DNA of 64,000 bases from Sphingobacteriia bacterium (GTDB lineage Bacteria; Bacteroidota; Bacteroidia; Bacteroidales; UBA7960), in contig JAABRR010000012.1 in assembly GCA_011390785.1 (NCBI GenBank), positions 62,001-126,000 of the forward strand, read 5' to 3'. The notes beneath the pieces are model-generated. The model saw only the letters and a program-made list of their open reading frames with translations. It was not told the origin of the DNA and did not search any database. Within the stretch, counting starts at the first letter, position 1. Each line of letters starts with the position of its first letter. A program made the translations under genes and the position numbers. Shown here in pieces: positions 1-8,324 of this stretch.

Positions 1-391
1 CTGCTCTTATGGTAAATTCCTTGTGCATGCTGTTTGGAAGCACAACATAGATAATGTCAATATCAGGATTAGATACTATTTCATCAAAGTTTTGATAGTT
101 GTAAATATTTTTTTGAGGGATGGTATATTTCTCTGCCCAAATTTTTTCTTTTTCGGGCGTGCCGGTAACAATGCCTGCAAGGTATGCTGTTTCGCACTGT
201 TGCAGGGCAGGAGCAAGAATGTCGGTGCTATACCAACCCAGACCTACCAGGGCAATACCCATCTTTTTCTGTGTGTGGGAGCGTATTGATGGAAAACCTT
301 GTAAAGAACTACCAAGAATTAACCCAGTGGTGCCCAGGGCAGAAGTTTTTAGAAAAGATCTACGTGTTTGTTCGTTAGAAAGATTATTCAT
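1..391 (-). CDS. Gfo/Idh/MocA family oxidoreductase, N-terminal part
   Basis: The gene runs off the left edge, so only the first 130 codons are visible. It starts at the ATG whose complement lies at 389-391. The protein opens with a twin-arginine-type leader (TRRSFLK, then a hydrophobic stretch rich in Gly, Leu and Ser), so export by the Tat system is likely. A Rossmann nucleotide-binding start follows around residue 45 (GIALVGLGWYS), then an alternating beta/alpha pattern ending near IDIIYVVLPNSMH, which fits the NAD(P)-binding half of Gfo/Idh/MocA dehydrogenases. Family members oxidise or epimerise sugars and cyclitols. The substrate cannot be read here. The divergent neighbour at 1051 is a sugar-isomerase-like protein, so a joint sugar-catabolic role is plausible. 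Confidence 0.85.
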   Translation of the reverse strand, partial: MNNLSNEQTRRSFLKTSALGTTGLILGSSLQGFPSIRSHTQKKMGIALVGLGWYSTDILAPALQQCETAYLAGIVTGTPEKEKIWAEKYTIPQKNIYNYQNFDEIVSNPDIDIIYVVLPNSMHKEFTIRA

Positions 392-1050
392 ATCGTCAGA
401 TTTTAGGATTTTTCACTGATAAAGATAGGAATATCTGGTGGTAAAAAGGTATAATATCAAACGGTTAACGGAATTTTCTAAGAAATATTAGCCAAAAAAG
501 CATTGTGGGCTTTTTGATTTCAGCAGGATATTTTTAGCTCTGGAAATAAAACTGGGAGTAACATTTAAAATCGGAAGTCGCTGTAAATTATTCATATCAT
601 ATTAGAATTGAAATATAATACTGTTGTTACGAAAGAAAAATATTCTATTAATACTTAGTATGTGTAAAACCAGGCTTTAATTTTTATGCTTATTCACAAT
701 CTATCCAGTAAGTTTACTTTTGTCAAATCGGGCATCTTCTCAATTGCCGTCAGTTTTAACTGACGGATTAAATGTACACAAACCCACGACGGGACTTTAG
801 TCCCATTAACAATTAACCTAAGGTAGCAATTGTGCTGCCATCAAATATTTTTCTTTTCTCATAATGTTTGTACAGCGCTGTCTTTTTCTTTTAATTCTTC
901 CAACCGCCATGTCCCAAAGACGGGACTGCAGTAGAATAAGTTGAGTCAAAAAGCGTAAATATAATTTTTAATGGCAAGATTGCGGATAATCATATTAATT
1001 TTTTACATTCGTAATATTAATAACTATTTTCAATTTTACTTAAATTCAAA
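392..1050. other. 659-bp intergenic region with palindromes
   Basis: No coding region is supported between the two divergent genes. The first 350 bases are plain AT-rich sequence. The second half carries several short palindromes (listed separately) separated by 20-90 bases. I see no convincing terminator, tRNA or riboswitch. The promoters of both flanking genes should lie here, but no clear TAnnTTTG box could be assigned. Confidence 0.6.
747..926. repeat. Cluster of short REP-like palindromes
   Basis: Four or more inverted repeats are packed together. At 747-766, arms of 9 bases (CCGTCAGTT/AACTGACGG) flank TT. At 791-804, GGGACT and AGTCCC flank TT. At 822-839, GGTAGCA faces TGCTGCC with one mismatch. 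At 872-881 there is ACAGCGCTGT. At 911-926, GTCCC faces GGGAC. The GTCAGTT...AACTGAC and GACGGGACT motifs resemble the extragenic palindromes that REP-associated (IS200-like) transposases mobilise in many bacteria. No such transposase is in the window, so the assignment as a degenerate REP cluster is inference. Confidence 0.5.
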
Positions 1051-1971
1051 ATGAACCGCAGAGAAACCCTACAAACCCTTGGTATTGCATCAGCAGCTCT
1101 TGTAATGGCTCCTTTAGCCTGCACCCCAACTGATAATAAGAAAAAAACAGATTTTCGCTATTGTTTAAATACCAGTACCATTCGTGGTCAGCAGCAAGGC
1201 CTCGAAAAGGATATTGAAACTGCTGCACGTGCCGGATACGGTGCGGTTGAACTATGGATACGCGATATTGAAATTTATCAAAATGATGGGAAAACCCTTT
1301 CTCAACTTAACAGTTTTATTAAGGATAATGGCCTTGAAGTGGCTAGTGCTATTGGTTTTGCTCCCTGGATGGTTGATGATTCTGCTGTAAGCAAGCAGGG
1401 ATTTGCGCAAATGGAACGAGAAATGGAAATAATGGCTGCTTTGGATTGCAAGCGCATTGCTGCTCCTGCTGCCGGGCAGTTTGTCAATCCAAAACTCGAT
1501 TTATTTGATGCCGGCGAAAAATACGGGCAACTGATCGAATTGGGTCGTAAAACCGGTGTAATGCCGCAACTGGAGTTTTGGGGTGCATCAACAGTGCTTT
1601 CTCATATTGGGCAGATACTAATGATCGGGGCTATTGCCAATAAACCGGATGTAAGATTTCTTCCTGATGTGTATCATATGTTTAGAGGGGGGTCTGGTTA
1701 TGATACATTAAAAATCTTGAATGGTGATATGATCGAGGTATTTCATATGAATGATTTTCCCACCCATATTCAACGAACCGAACAAAAGGATTCCGACCGT
1801 GTATATCCCGGTGATGGAGGAGCACCTATGCAACAGATAATAACAGATTTAAAAAATATGGGTGGAGTAAAATATCTATCCCTGGAGCTTTTTAATCCTG
1901 TCTATTGGGAAGAGGATGCTTTAGAAGTAGCAAGTAAAGGTTTAGAGAAAATGAAAAAATTTTCAGGTTGA
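1051..1971 (+). CDS. Exported sugar phosphate isomerase/epimerase-like TIM-barrel protein
   Basis: This 306-residue protein belongs by appearance to the xylose-isomerase-like TIM-barrel (AP endonuclease 2) superfamily, which includes hydroxypyruvate isomerases and sugar phosphate epimerases. The leader MNRRETLQTLG has twin arginines followed by a hydrophobic segment and Cys24, so Tat export is likely. PLAC is a poor lipobox because Pro sits at -3. Candidate metal ligands occur in the expected order: Glu in QLEFWG, Asp and His in LPDVYHMF, His in FHMNDFP, and Glu in LSLELF near the end. It lies divergent to a Tat-type Gfo/Idh/MocA oxidoreductase, a common pairing in Bacteroidota sugar metabolism. 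The substrate is unknown. Confidence 0.8.
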   Translation: MNRRETLQTLGIASAALVMAPLACTPTDNKKKTDFRYCLNTSTIRGQQQGLEKDIETAARAGYGAVELWIRDIEIYQNDGKTLSQLNSFIKDNGLEVASAIGFAPWMVDDSAVSKQGFAQMEREMEIMAALDCKRIAAPAAGQFVNPKLDLFDAGEKYGQLIELGRKTGVMPQLEFWGASTVLSHIGQILMIGAIANKPDVRFLPDVYHMFRGGSGYDTLKILNGDMIEVFHMNDFPTHIQRTEQKDSDRVYPGDGGAPMQQIITDLKNMGGVKYLSLELFNPVYWEEDALEVASKGLEKMKKFSG

Positions 1972-2063
1972 TTTAAAATGAGATAAAAATACAGAACTTG
2001 TTTTGGTGCTTTCAACTACATCTTTTATGTTTGAATTATTTTATTTTATCAGGCACGAAATAG

Positions 2064-3095
2064 TTAACTATGGTTCAAAAGCTGGCGAATAGTTAACACA
2101 AAATCATCAATGTCTTGTTCTGTTGTATTAAAATGTGTCATCCATCGAACTTCATTATTTTGATGATTCCATACATAAAAAAAGTATTTCTCCTGTAAGG
2201 GTTTTATTATTTCCCGGGGTACACATGCAAAAACTGCATTGATATGAACAGGCATGGTAATTTTAATTTCGGGGATATCTTTTATTTTATCAGCTAACAG
2301 TCGGGCCATTTTATTGGCATGCGAAGCAGTTTGTAGCCATAGGTTATCTTTAAAATGGGCAATAAATTGTGCAGAAATGTAGCGCATCTTAGAAGCCAAC
2401 TGCATAGTTTGTTTCCTAACGTAAGGAAAATCTTTTGCTAAATCGGGGTTTAGAAAGACAACGGATTCCCCCATCATAAGTCCGTTTTTTGTTCCTCCAA
2501 AAGAAATTACGTCAACACCTGTTAGGGTAATTATTTCAGATAATGATAACCCCAAATGGGCAACTGCATTGGCAATTCTTGCTCCGTCAACGTGCAGATA
2601 CAACTCGTTTTCGTGTGCAAACCTTGCAATAGCTTCAATTTCGTGGGGTTGATATACGATGCCCATTTCGGTAGCCTGGGTAATAGATATAACTCCCGGT
2701 TGGGAATGATGCTCAAAACCTACCGAATGCAAAAGAGGCTTCAATTGATCGGGGGTAATTTTCCCATCAACAGAAGGAAGAGTGATAAGCTTGCTGCCAC
2801 TGAATTTTTCAGGTGCACCACATTCATCGTTATGAATATGCGATAGTGAAGAACTCATAATGCATTGCCAGGGTTTGATAATATGGCTAATGGCTGCCAC
2901 ATTAGCACCGGTACCATTAAAAACAAAGTAAACATCTGTGTCAGTATCAAATATTTCGTTGAATAATTGCTTTGCTTTTTCGGTGTAAGGGTCGTCTCCG
3001 TAAGAAACATAGTCTTCTGTATTAGCATTAACAATTGCTTCCATTATATTCGGATGTACAGCAGCATTATTATCGCTGGCGAAACTTCTCTTCAT
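2064..3095 (-). CDS. ltaE: Low-specificity L-threonine aldolase
   Basis: This 343-residue PLP enzyme of fold type I cleaves L-threonine or L-allo-threonine to glycine and acetaldehyde. The PLP-binding lysine is probably Lys203 in SFGGTKNG. The preceding HVDGARIANA holds the Asp that contacts the pyridine nitrogen. The N-terminus (KRSFASDNNAAVHP) matches the family start, and the length is normal. It lies 29 bases downstream of the NSS transporter gene on the same strand and is the last gene of the minus-strand run. Co-transcription with an amino-acid-type transporter suits a role in amino acid catabolism. Its 3' end faces the gene ending at 1971. Confidence 0.92.
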   Translation of the reverse strand: MKRSFASDNNAAVHPNIMEAIVNANTEDYVSYGDDPYTEKAKQLFNEIFDTDTDVYFVFNGTGANVAAISHIIKPWQCIMSSSLSHIHNDECGAPEKFSGSKLITLPSVDGKITPDQLKPLLHSVGFEHHSQPGVISITQATEMGIVYQPHEIEAIARFAHENELYLHVDGARIANAVAHLGLSLSEIITLTGVDVISFGGTKNGLMMGESVVFLNPDLAKDFPYVRKQTMQLASKMRYISAQFIAHFKDNLWLQTASHANKMARLLADKIKDIPEIKITMPVHINAVFACVPREIIKPLQEKYFFYVWNHQNNEVRWMTHFNTTEQDIDDFVLTIRQLLNHS

Positions 3096-3124
3096 TGGTT
3101 TCTAGTTTATTGGTTGTTAGACTT

Positions 3125-4618
3125 TTATTTTTCCAATTTTGCTAATTTCCTGTTCATAAAACCCAGAATTATCAAAACAGAACCCCACTGCAGGATAACA
3201 GTCATTGGGCTGTAACCTGCAAAAGGATTATACCACTGTTTGGGTTCAAATTGGGTGAAGGATAACCATATCCACCAACCAAGCAGGACAGTGCCTGCCA
3301 AAGGTACAAAATATGTTATCAGGTAGGTCCACCATTTGCCTAATGGCCAGTCTCCGGAAAGTTCTCTTTTAGAATCATTTAGCTGCTCTTTGCCATATTT
3401 TATTATAAACAGGGCAATAAAAATTCCGGAAACCATCAACCCTAAACCCCATACAAAATCCTGGTTACTCAAAAAATTCAGACTGAAGGCTGAAGGCACA
3501 CCAAGAAAATAAACTGCAGCTCCAATTATAAAAACAGCATAACTTCTTTTTATGCCCCGGTCAACAAGGCTGCGGGCGGTGAGTTCCAGCATCGACATTA
3601 ATGATGAAAATCCGGCGAATGCCAGTCCCAGAAAAAAGAAAATAGCGATAATTCTGCCACCTGGCATCAGGGCAAAAAGCTGGGGCATCCAGATAAAGGT
3701 TAGTCCGGTCGAAGCAGGCCCTGCAGTTTGCATAACTCCAAGAATTTCTGCATCAGTAAAATTTTGGCCTGTTTGAAGAACGGAGAATACGGTTCCGAAG
3801 ATCATTATAGCCATTATAATAGAAATAAAATTATTGCCAAATCCGGTAATAAACGCATTCTTAACCACACCGTGTTTTTTTTGCATATACGCGGCATAAC
3901 AAAGAAATAGACCCCAACCGGCGCCGGTATCCCAGGCATTTTGGGTAAGTGCCTGCAGCCAAATTTCAGGGGTTTTGAGTTGCGCCCATTCTACAGTGAA
4001 TAGATATTTAATGCCGTCAAGGGCTCCGGGTAAAAATACAGAACGCACTACAGATCCAAGTATGATCAGTATTAAAACAGGAATAAGAATTTTGTTGATG
4101 CGTTCGATGGAAGTAACCCCCCGCCAAATGGCAAACATACCTGCCACAACAGCAAAAAGATGGGTAATAAAGGGCAGGAGGGAAGACTGGAAATTATCCC
4201 AAATCAATAAGGAAGCTTCGTTGCTGATTGGTAGAGGGTATAATAGCATCCTGAAAAAGTAAAATAAAGCCCAGCCAACAATTACGGCATAAAAGAAGCC
4301 AATAGCAGTGGCAACAAAGGCAACAAAGCCTCCCATCCAGGCAAATTTTTTCCCCATACCATTAACAAATGAGCCTATTACTCCGTAGCGAAATTTCCTG
4401 CCTATAAGGTATTCTGCAATGATAAGTGGGATACTCCATAAAAGGAGAAAAAGTAACCATGCCAGTATCAGTGCGCCAGCCCCATCATCGCCACCATTTT
4501 GAGCAGCAATACGAGGAAAACGCCAGATGTTTCCTGTTCCTACGGCAATTCCAAGGGCACTGAGTAGCATACCCAGCCTGCTTCCAAATCTTTGCTGTGT
4601 AGATTTATCAAGTGACAT
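3125..4618 (-). CDS. Sodium-dependent transporter, NSS/SNF family
   Basis: This 497-residue integral membrane protein has about 12 hydrophobic segments. The first segment carries the family signature GTGNIWRFPRIAAQNGG, which forms part of the sodium and substrate site in LeuT-fold neurotransmitter:sodium symporters. Bacterial members usually import amino acids such as leucine, tryptophan or tyrosine. The true substrate is not visible. The start follows a short leader (MSLDKSTQQRFGSRLG) typical of the family. It sits between alr (58 bases upstream) and ltaE (29 bases downstream) on the same strand, which suggests an amino-acid import and metabolism group. Confidence 0.92.
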   Translation of the reverse strand: MSLDKSTQQRFGSRLGMLLSALGIAVGTGNIWRFPRIAAQNGGDDGAGALILAWLLFLLLWSIPLIIAEYLIGRKFRYGVIGSFVNGMGKKFAWMGGFVAFVATAIGFFYAVIVGWALFYFFRMLLYPLPISNEASLLIWDNFQSSLLPFITHLFAVVAGMFAIWRGVTSIERINKILIPVLILIILGSVVRSVFLPGALDGIKYLFTVEWAQLKTPEIWLQALTQNAWDTGAGWGLFLCYAAYMQKKHGVVKNAFITGFGNNFISIIMAIMIFGTVFSVLQTGQNFTDAEILGVMQTAGPASTGLTFIWMPQLFALMPGGRIIAIFFFLGLAFAGFSSLMSMLELTARSLVDRGIKRSYAVFIIGAAVYFLGVPSAFSLNFLSNQDFVWGLGLMVSGIFIALFIIKYGKEQLNDSKRELSGDWPLGKWWTYLITYFVPLAGTVLLGWWIWLSFTQFEPKQWYNPFAGYSPMTVILQWGSVLIILGFMNRKLAKLEK

Positions 4619-4676
4619 AATTTTTTAAATTGATGAACCATTCACTTTTGTATGATGCAGAGTGTTGCAATGAAGA

Positions 4677-5828
4677 TTATTTAACAATATACCGTGGTAT
4701 ATCTGCCGGTAATCGTGTAAGGGCCTGATAATTTAGGTCATTACTCATTTCAGAGAAGGAAGCAACGCTAATGCTAAGTCGTTTTTGTTTGCCGATAATA
4801 ACCACCTCATCGCCTCTTTCTACAGATGGTACGTCGGTAACGTTCAATGTTATTGTATTCATTGTTACCGTGCCGATAACAGGTACTCTTTTGCCACGGA
4901 TCAATACCCTTCCTTTATTTGATAATGATCTTCCAAATCCATTACTATAGCCAACGGGTACAATGGCAATTTTCAACTTGGTATTGGCAAGAAACGATGA
5001 GCCATAGCCGACAAATTCACCAGCTTCAACATTTTTCACAACCATTACACGCGATTTCCAGGTAATAAGCCGGTGAAGATGATTTATGTCTCCAACTTCT
5101 TTTCTGAATCGAAACATTTGTGTTTCGGGGCTGGGCCAGAAGCCATATTGGGCAATACCTAAACGAACCATATCCATAATTGTGGTTGGGTACATAAGCA
5201 AACCAGCTGAGCAGGCAGTATGTTTTATTATGGGAATAAGTTTATGATGTGTAAAATACCTTGCAAATTTGCGATATAATCCTATCTGATCCCTAACTCT
5301 GACATAATTGGAGATACTTTCGGCCCCGGCATAATGGGTGCACAATCCCTCCAGAAAGTAATATTGCTGATTATCTTTAAGTTTTTTCACCAGTTGGGGC
5401 AGTTGATCATAAGAAAATCCAGTTCTGTTGAATCCTGTCTCAGCTTCTATGTGTATACGAGCCCGTTTTTTTATCTTTTCTGCTATTTCAAGGGCTTTAT
5501 CTAACCTATCGTTATCAAATACATAAAACTCTATATCATTTTCAATGGCCCATTCAATCTCGTTATCGTCAACAGAGCCCATGATCATCACTTCTGATTT
5601 AGGTTTTTTTGCATCATAAACCTGTAATGCCTCTGCTGCGGAAAAAACGCTGAAGTGATTGATGCCATTGGCTTCTGCCAGGGGTACAATATTATTGATT
5701 CCATGCCCGTAAGCATTTCCCTTTACTACAGAAGATATCTTGGTTTTACTGCCAACCAACCCTTTCAGATATTGGATATTTTTTTTGTAAGCCGATTTAC
5801 TGATTTCAATATGCGATGTATGAAACAT
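4677..5828 (-). CDS. alr: Alanine racemase
   Basis: This 383-residue protein is a PLP-dependent racemase that converts L- to D-alanine for peptidoglycan. The PLP lysine is Lys36 in SSVVKGNAYGHG, the classical family motif. The catalytic tyrosine of the second subunit's active site is expected in VGYGSSF. The N-terminal TIM-barrel half and the C-terminal beta domain (GRVLIRGKRVPVIGTVTMN) are both present at normal length. In some Bacteroidota alr is fused to a MurF-like ligase. Here it stands alone. It lies 39 bases after the M20 amidohydrolase and 58 bases before the NSS transporter, on the same strand. Confidence 0.93.
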   Translation of the reverse strand: MFHTSHIEISKSAYKKNIQYLKGLVGSKTKISSVVKGNAYGHGINNIVPLAEANGINHFSVFSAAEALQVYDAKKPKSEVMIMGSVDDNEIEWAIENDIEFYVFDNDRLDKALEIAEKIKKRARIHIEAETGFNRTGFSYDQLPQLVKKLKDNQQYYFLEGLCTHYAGAESISNYVRVRDQIGLYRKFARYFTHHKLIPIIKHTACSAGLLMYPTTIMDMVRLGIAQYGFWPSPETQMFRFRKEVGDINHLHRLITWKSRVMVVKNVEAGEFVGYGSSFLANTKLKIAIVPVGYSNGFGRSLSNKGRVLIRGKRVPVIGTVTMNTITLNVTDVPSVERGDEVVIIGKQKRLSISVASFSEMSNDLNYQALTRLPADIPRYIVK

Positions 5829-5867
5829 TAATGCTTTATTTTTATTTTAGTGATTTAAAAAATGTGT

Positions 5868-7025
5868 TTATGATGCTATAAGTCTTTTTAAGGACTCATG
5901 GAATATTTCTACAGCAGTGGTAACAATTTCATCAGGGAAATCATAATCATGGTTGTGTAAACCCGGGCTTTCCTCTCCGCTGCCTATTCCAAAGAGTGCT
6001 CCGGCATATTTACTGGTAAAATGGCCAAAGTCCTCACTCCATCTAAAGGGTTCATCAATCTGAATTACGGGAACATCTTTGCTATTTGCTGCAGAAGTAA
6101 TTATTTCAACAACATCTTTATTATTTACTGTAGCCGGGAACTCCTCAGTATACGAAATATCAACAATGAGACTATGCTCTTCAGCCAATGTTCTTAAAAC
6201 CATCTCTGAAAGCTTTTTTAATAGCTTCATATCGTCATTGGTAAAGGTTCTTAAGGTTGCCATAAGCAGTGCATTTCCTGGATTGGTACCAAAAGCAACT
6301 TCTCCCAGTTTTGCATGGATAATGGTTAACAGCGTAAAATCATTGAATTTATTCTTCTTTTTTTCAAGAAGTTCCTGAAGTTCAATGATGGTTTTTGCCA
6401 GCATGGTTGCAGGGCTGTTTCCCTGCTCGGGATGGGCAGCATGGGATGAAACACCTTTTATTCTTACGATCATACCCACAGAAGCAGCAGCAAATGGTCC
6501 TTCTTTAATAACTAAAGAACCCTGCGAAAACCCCGGAAGATTATGAAGCGCAATTACAAAATCGGGTTTAATCATTTTAAATGCTTCGTCAGCAATTACT
6601 TTGGCAGCACCTTTACCGGTTTCTTCTTCGGGTTGGAACAAAAGAACCACTCTGCCAGCTGGAAGGGGAGAGTGCTTTAGCGCAATAGCTAATCCTGAGA
6701 GAATAGTGCTGTGGCCGTCATGGCCACATTTGTGTGCAACACCATCTACCTGTGATTTATGCGTGAAGGTGTTTACTTCCTGAATGGGCAATGCATCCAT
6801 ATCGGCTCTTACCAAAACGGTTGGGCCTTTATCATCAAACATATAAACAGCTGCCAGCCCGTAGCCACCGATTCCGGGGATCAATTTATCGGGTTGGGTT
6901 TTGCGTAAAAATTCTTCCAGTTTTTGAGATGTCTGAATTTCCTTGCCCGAGAGTTCCGGGTTCTTGTGGAGCCATTTTCGCAATGCCAGAAGATCCTGTA
7001 TATCACTATTGTTGAGCATTTCCAT
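5868..7025 (-). CDS. M20 family amidohydrolase
   Basis: This 385-residue metal-dependent amidohydrolase belongs to the M20D group (hippurate hydrolase, N-acyl amino acid amidohydrolase, IAA-amino acid hydrolase). The visible metal-site motifs are RADMDALP (residues 73-80), HKCGHDGH (98-105, with the metal-binding Cys100 of this subgroup) and PEEETGKGA (from 133, catalytic Glu). A dimerisation insert around SSHAAHPEQGNSPA follows. There is no signal peptide, so it should be cytosolic. It probably releases free amino acids from N-acyl or small amide substrates. It lies between ychF and alr, all on the minus strand. Confidence 0.88.
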   Translation of the reverse strand: MEMLNNSDIQDLLALRKWLHKNPELSGKEIQTSQKLEEFLRKTQPDKLIPGIGGYGLAAVYMFDDKGPTVLVRADMDALPIQEVNTFTHKSQVDGVAHKCGHDGHSTILSGLAIALKHSPLPAGRVVLLFQPEEETGKGAAKVIADEAFKMIKPDFVIALHNLPGFSQGSLVIKEGPFAAASVGMIVRIKGVSSHAAHPEQGNSPATMLAKTIIELQELLEKKKNKFNDFTLLTIIHAKLGEVAFGTNPGNALLMATLRTFTNDDMKLLKKLSEMVLRTLAEEHSLIVDISYTEEFPATVNNKDVVEIITSAANSKDVPVIQIDEPFRWSEDFGHFTSKYAGALFGIGSGEESPGLHNHDYDFPDEIVTTAVEIFHESLKRLIAS

Positions 7026-7100
7026 AAAAATATCTTTATGGGGTGCAAAATAGTAAAAATGATGGGGAAAAGAAAAGAAACGGTAAATTATTTTACACCA

Positions 7101-8183
7101 TTACACATTAAACCGGATATTGAGTATGTCACCATCCTGAACAATGTAGTTTTTTCCTTCAATAAAGAATTTCCCAGCCGTTTTGCAGCCGTGTTCAGAA
7201 CCATATTTGGCAAAGTCGTCATACTTCATAACCTCGGCACGGATAAACCCCCGTTCAAGATCGCTGTGGATAACACCGGCAGACTGGGGAGCTGTCATTC
7301 CTTCCCGTATGGTCCAGGCATGAGCCTCTTTTGGCCCCACTGTAAAGAATGTTTTTAAGTTGAGCAAATCGTAGGCAGCTCTGATTAATTTATTTACACC
7401 GGGTTCATCCAATCCAAGATCTTTAAGGAATTCTACCCGATCTTCTTCATCTTCCAATTCAGCAATATCGGCTTCTGCCTGTGCGGCAATGATCATCAAT
7501 CTGGCGTTTTCGTCTTTTACCGCCTCCTTAACTTGCTCAACGTAATTGTTGCCTGAAGCAGCTGAACCTTCATCAACATTGCAAACATACAATACGGGTT
7601 TAACGGTTAGAAGAAAACAGTCGTCAATATATTTCTGGTCTTTTTCTTCCATTTGAAGAGATCTGGCCGGCAGCCCATCTTCCATATAGTCTTTTAATTT
7701 CTTAATAACATCAATCCCTGCTTTGGCATCTTTATCGCCACTTTTGGCAATTTTTTCCAGTCGCTGAATTTTCTTTTCCAGGGTTTCAATATCGCGGCTT
7801 ATAAGTTCAAGGTCAACAATTTCCTTATCGCGCAATGGATTTACATTGCCCTCGATATGGGGCACAGTTTCGTCGTCAAAACACCTAAGAACGTGGATTA
7901 CTGCATCGGTTTGTCTTATATCGGCAAGAAACTGGTTCCCCCCTTTAATCTGGCTGCTACCTTTCATCAGGCCAGGTATGTCAACAATTTCTACCGTGGT
8001 GGGTATAATTTTGGCAGAACTGGCCAGTTCGTATAAATGCACCAAACGGGGGTCGGGGACTTCTATCTGGCCCAGGTTGGTTGTTTTGGGAGCGCCGGCA
8101 CTCACCTTGCTTTTCGATAAACAGTTGAAAACAGTTGTTTTACCTGTGCCGGAAAGCCCGACAATTCCGCATCTTAATGCCAT
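7101..8183 (-). CDS. ychF: Redox-regulated ATPase YchF
   Basis: This 360-residue Obg-family P-loop protein unusually prefers ATP and binds ribosomes. The P-loop GLSGTGKT is at residues 9-16, followed by TNLGQIEVPDPRL and the switch motif VDIPGLMKG. The base-recognition motif is of the YchF type (CNVDE instead of NKxD), which explains the ATP preference. A helical coiled-coil insert lies around residues 130-200 and the C-terminal TGS domain starts near FFTVGPKEAHAW. Length and ends are standard. A TAnnTTTG promoter box lies 24-31 bases upstream of the start. Confidence 0.96.
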   Translation of the reverse strand: MALRCGIVGLSGTGKTTVFNCLSKSKVSAGAPKTTNLGQIEVPDPRLVHLYELASSAKIIPTTVEIVDIPGLMKGSSQIKGGNQFLADIRQTDAVIHVLRCFDDETVPHIEGNVNPLRDKEIVDLELISRDIETLEKKIQRLEKIAKSGDKDAKAGIDVIKKLKDYMEDGLPARSLQMEEKDQKYIDDCFLLTVKPVLYVCNVDEGSAASGNNYVEQVKEAVKDENARLMIIAAQAEADIAELEDEEDRVEFLKDLGLDEPGVNKLIRAAYDLLNLKTFFTVGPKEAHAWTIREGMTAPQSAGVIHSDLERGFIRAEVMKYDDFAKYGSEHGCKTAGKFFIEGKNYIVQDGDILNIRFNV

Positions 8184-8206
8184 AGTTGGAGTATTTTTTT
8201 CGGCTG

Positions 8207-8214
8207 CAAAAATA
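8207..8214 (-). promoter_or_regulatory. Putative -7 box for ychF
   Basis: On the minus strand the sequence reads TATTTTTG, matching the Bacteroidota -7 consensus TAnnTTTG, 24 bases upstream of the ychF ATG. No good -33 TTG was found at the usual distance, so support rests on the -7 box and its position. Confidence 0.45.
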
Positions 8215-8324
8215 CAAATTATTTCCTTCAGAAAATAATGTATTTGGTACTTATAATCAGTACCAATCCATACGAAAATTAGTTCGTAAGCTTAGCATCT
8301 ATATTTTTTACGATGATTCATCTG

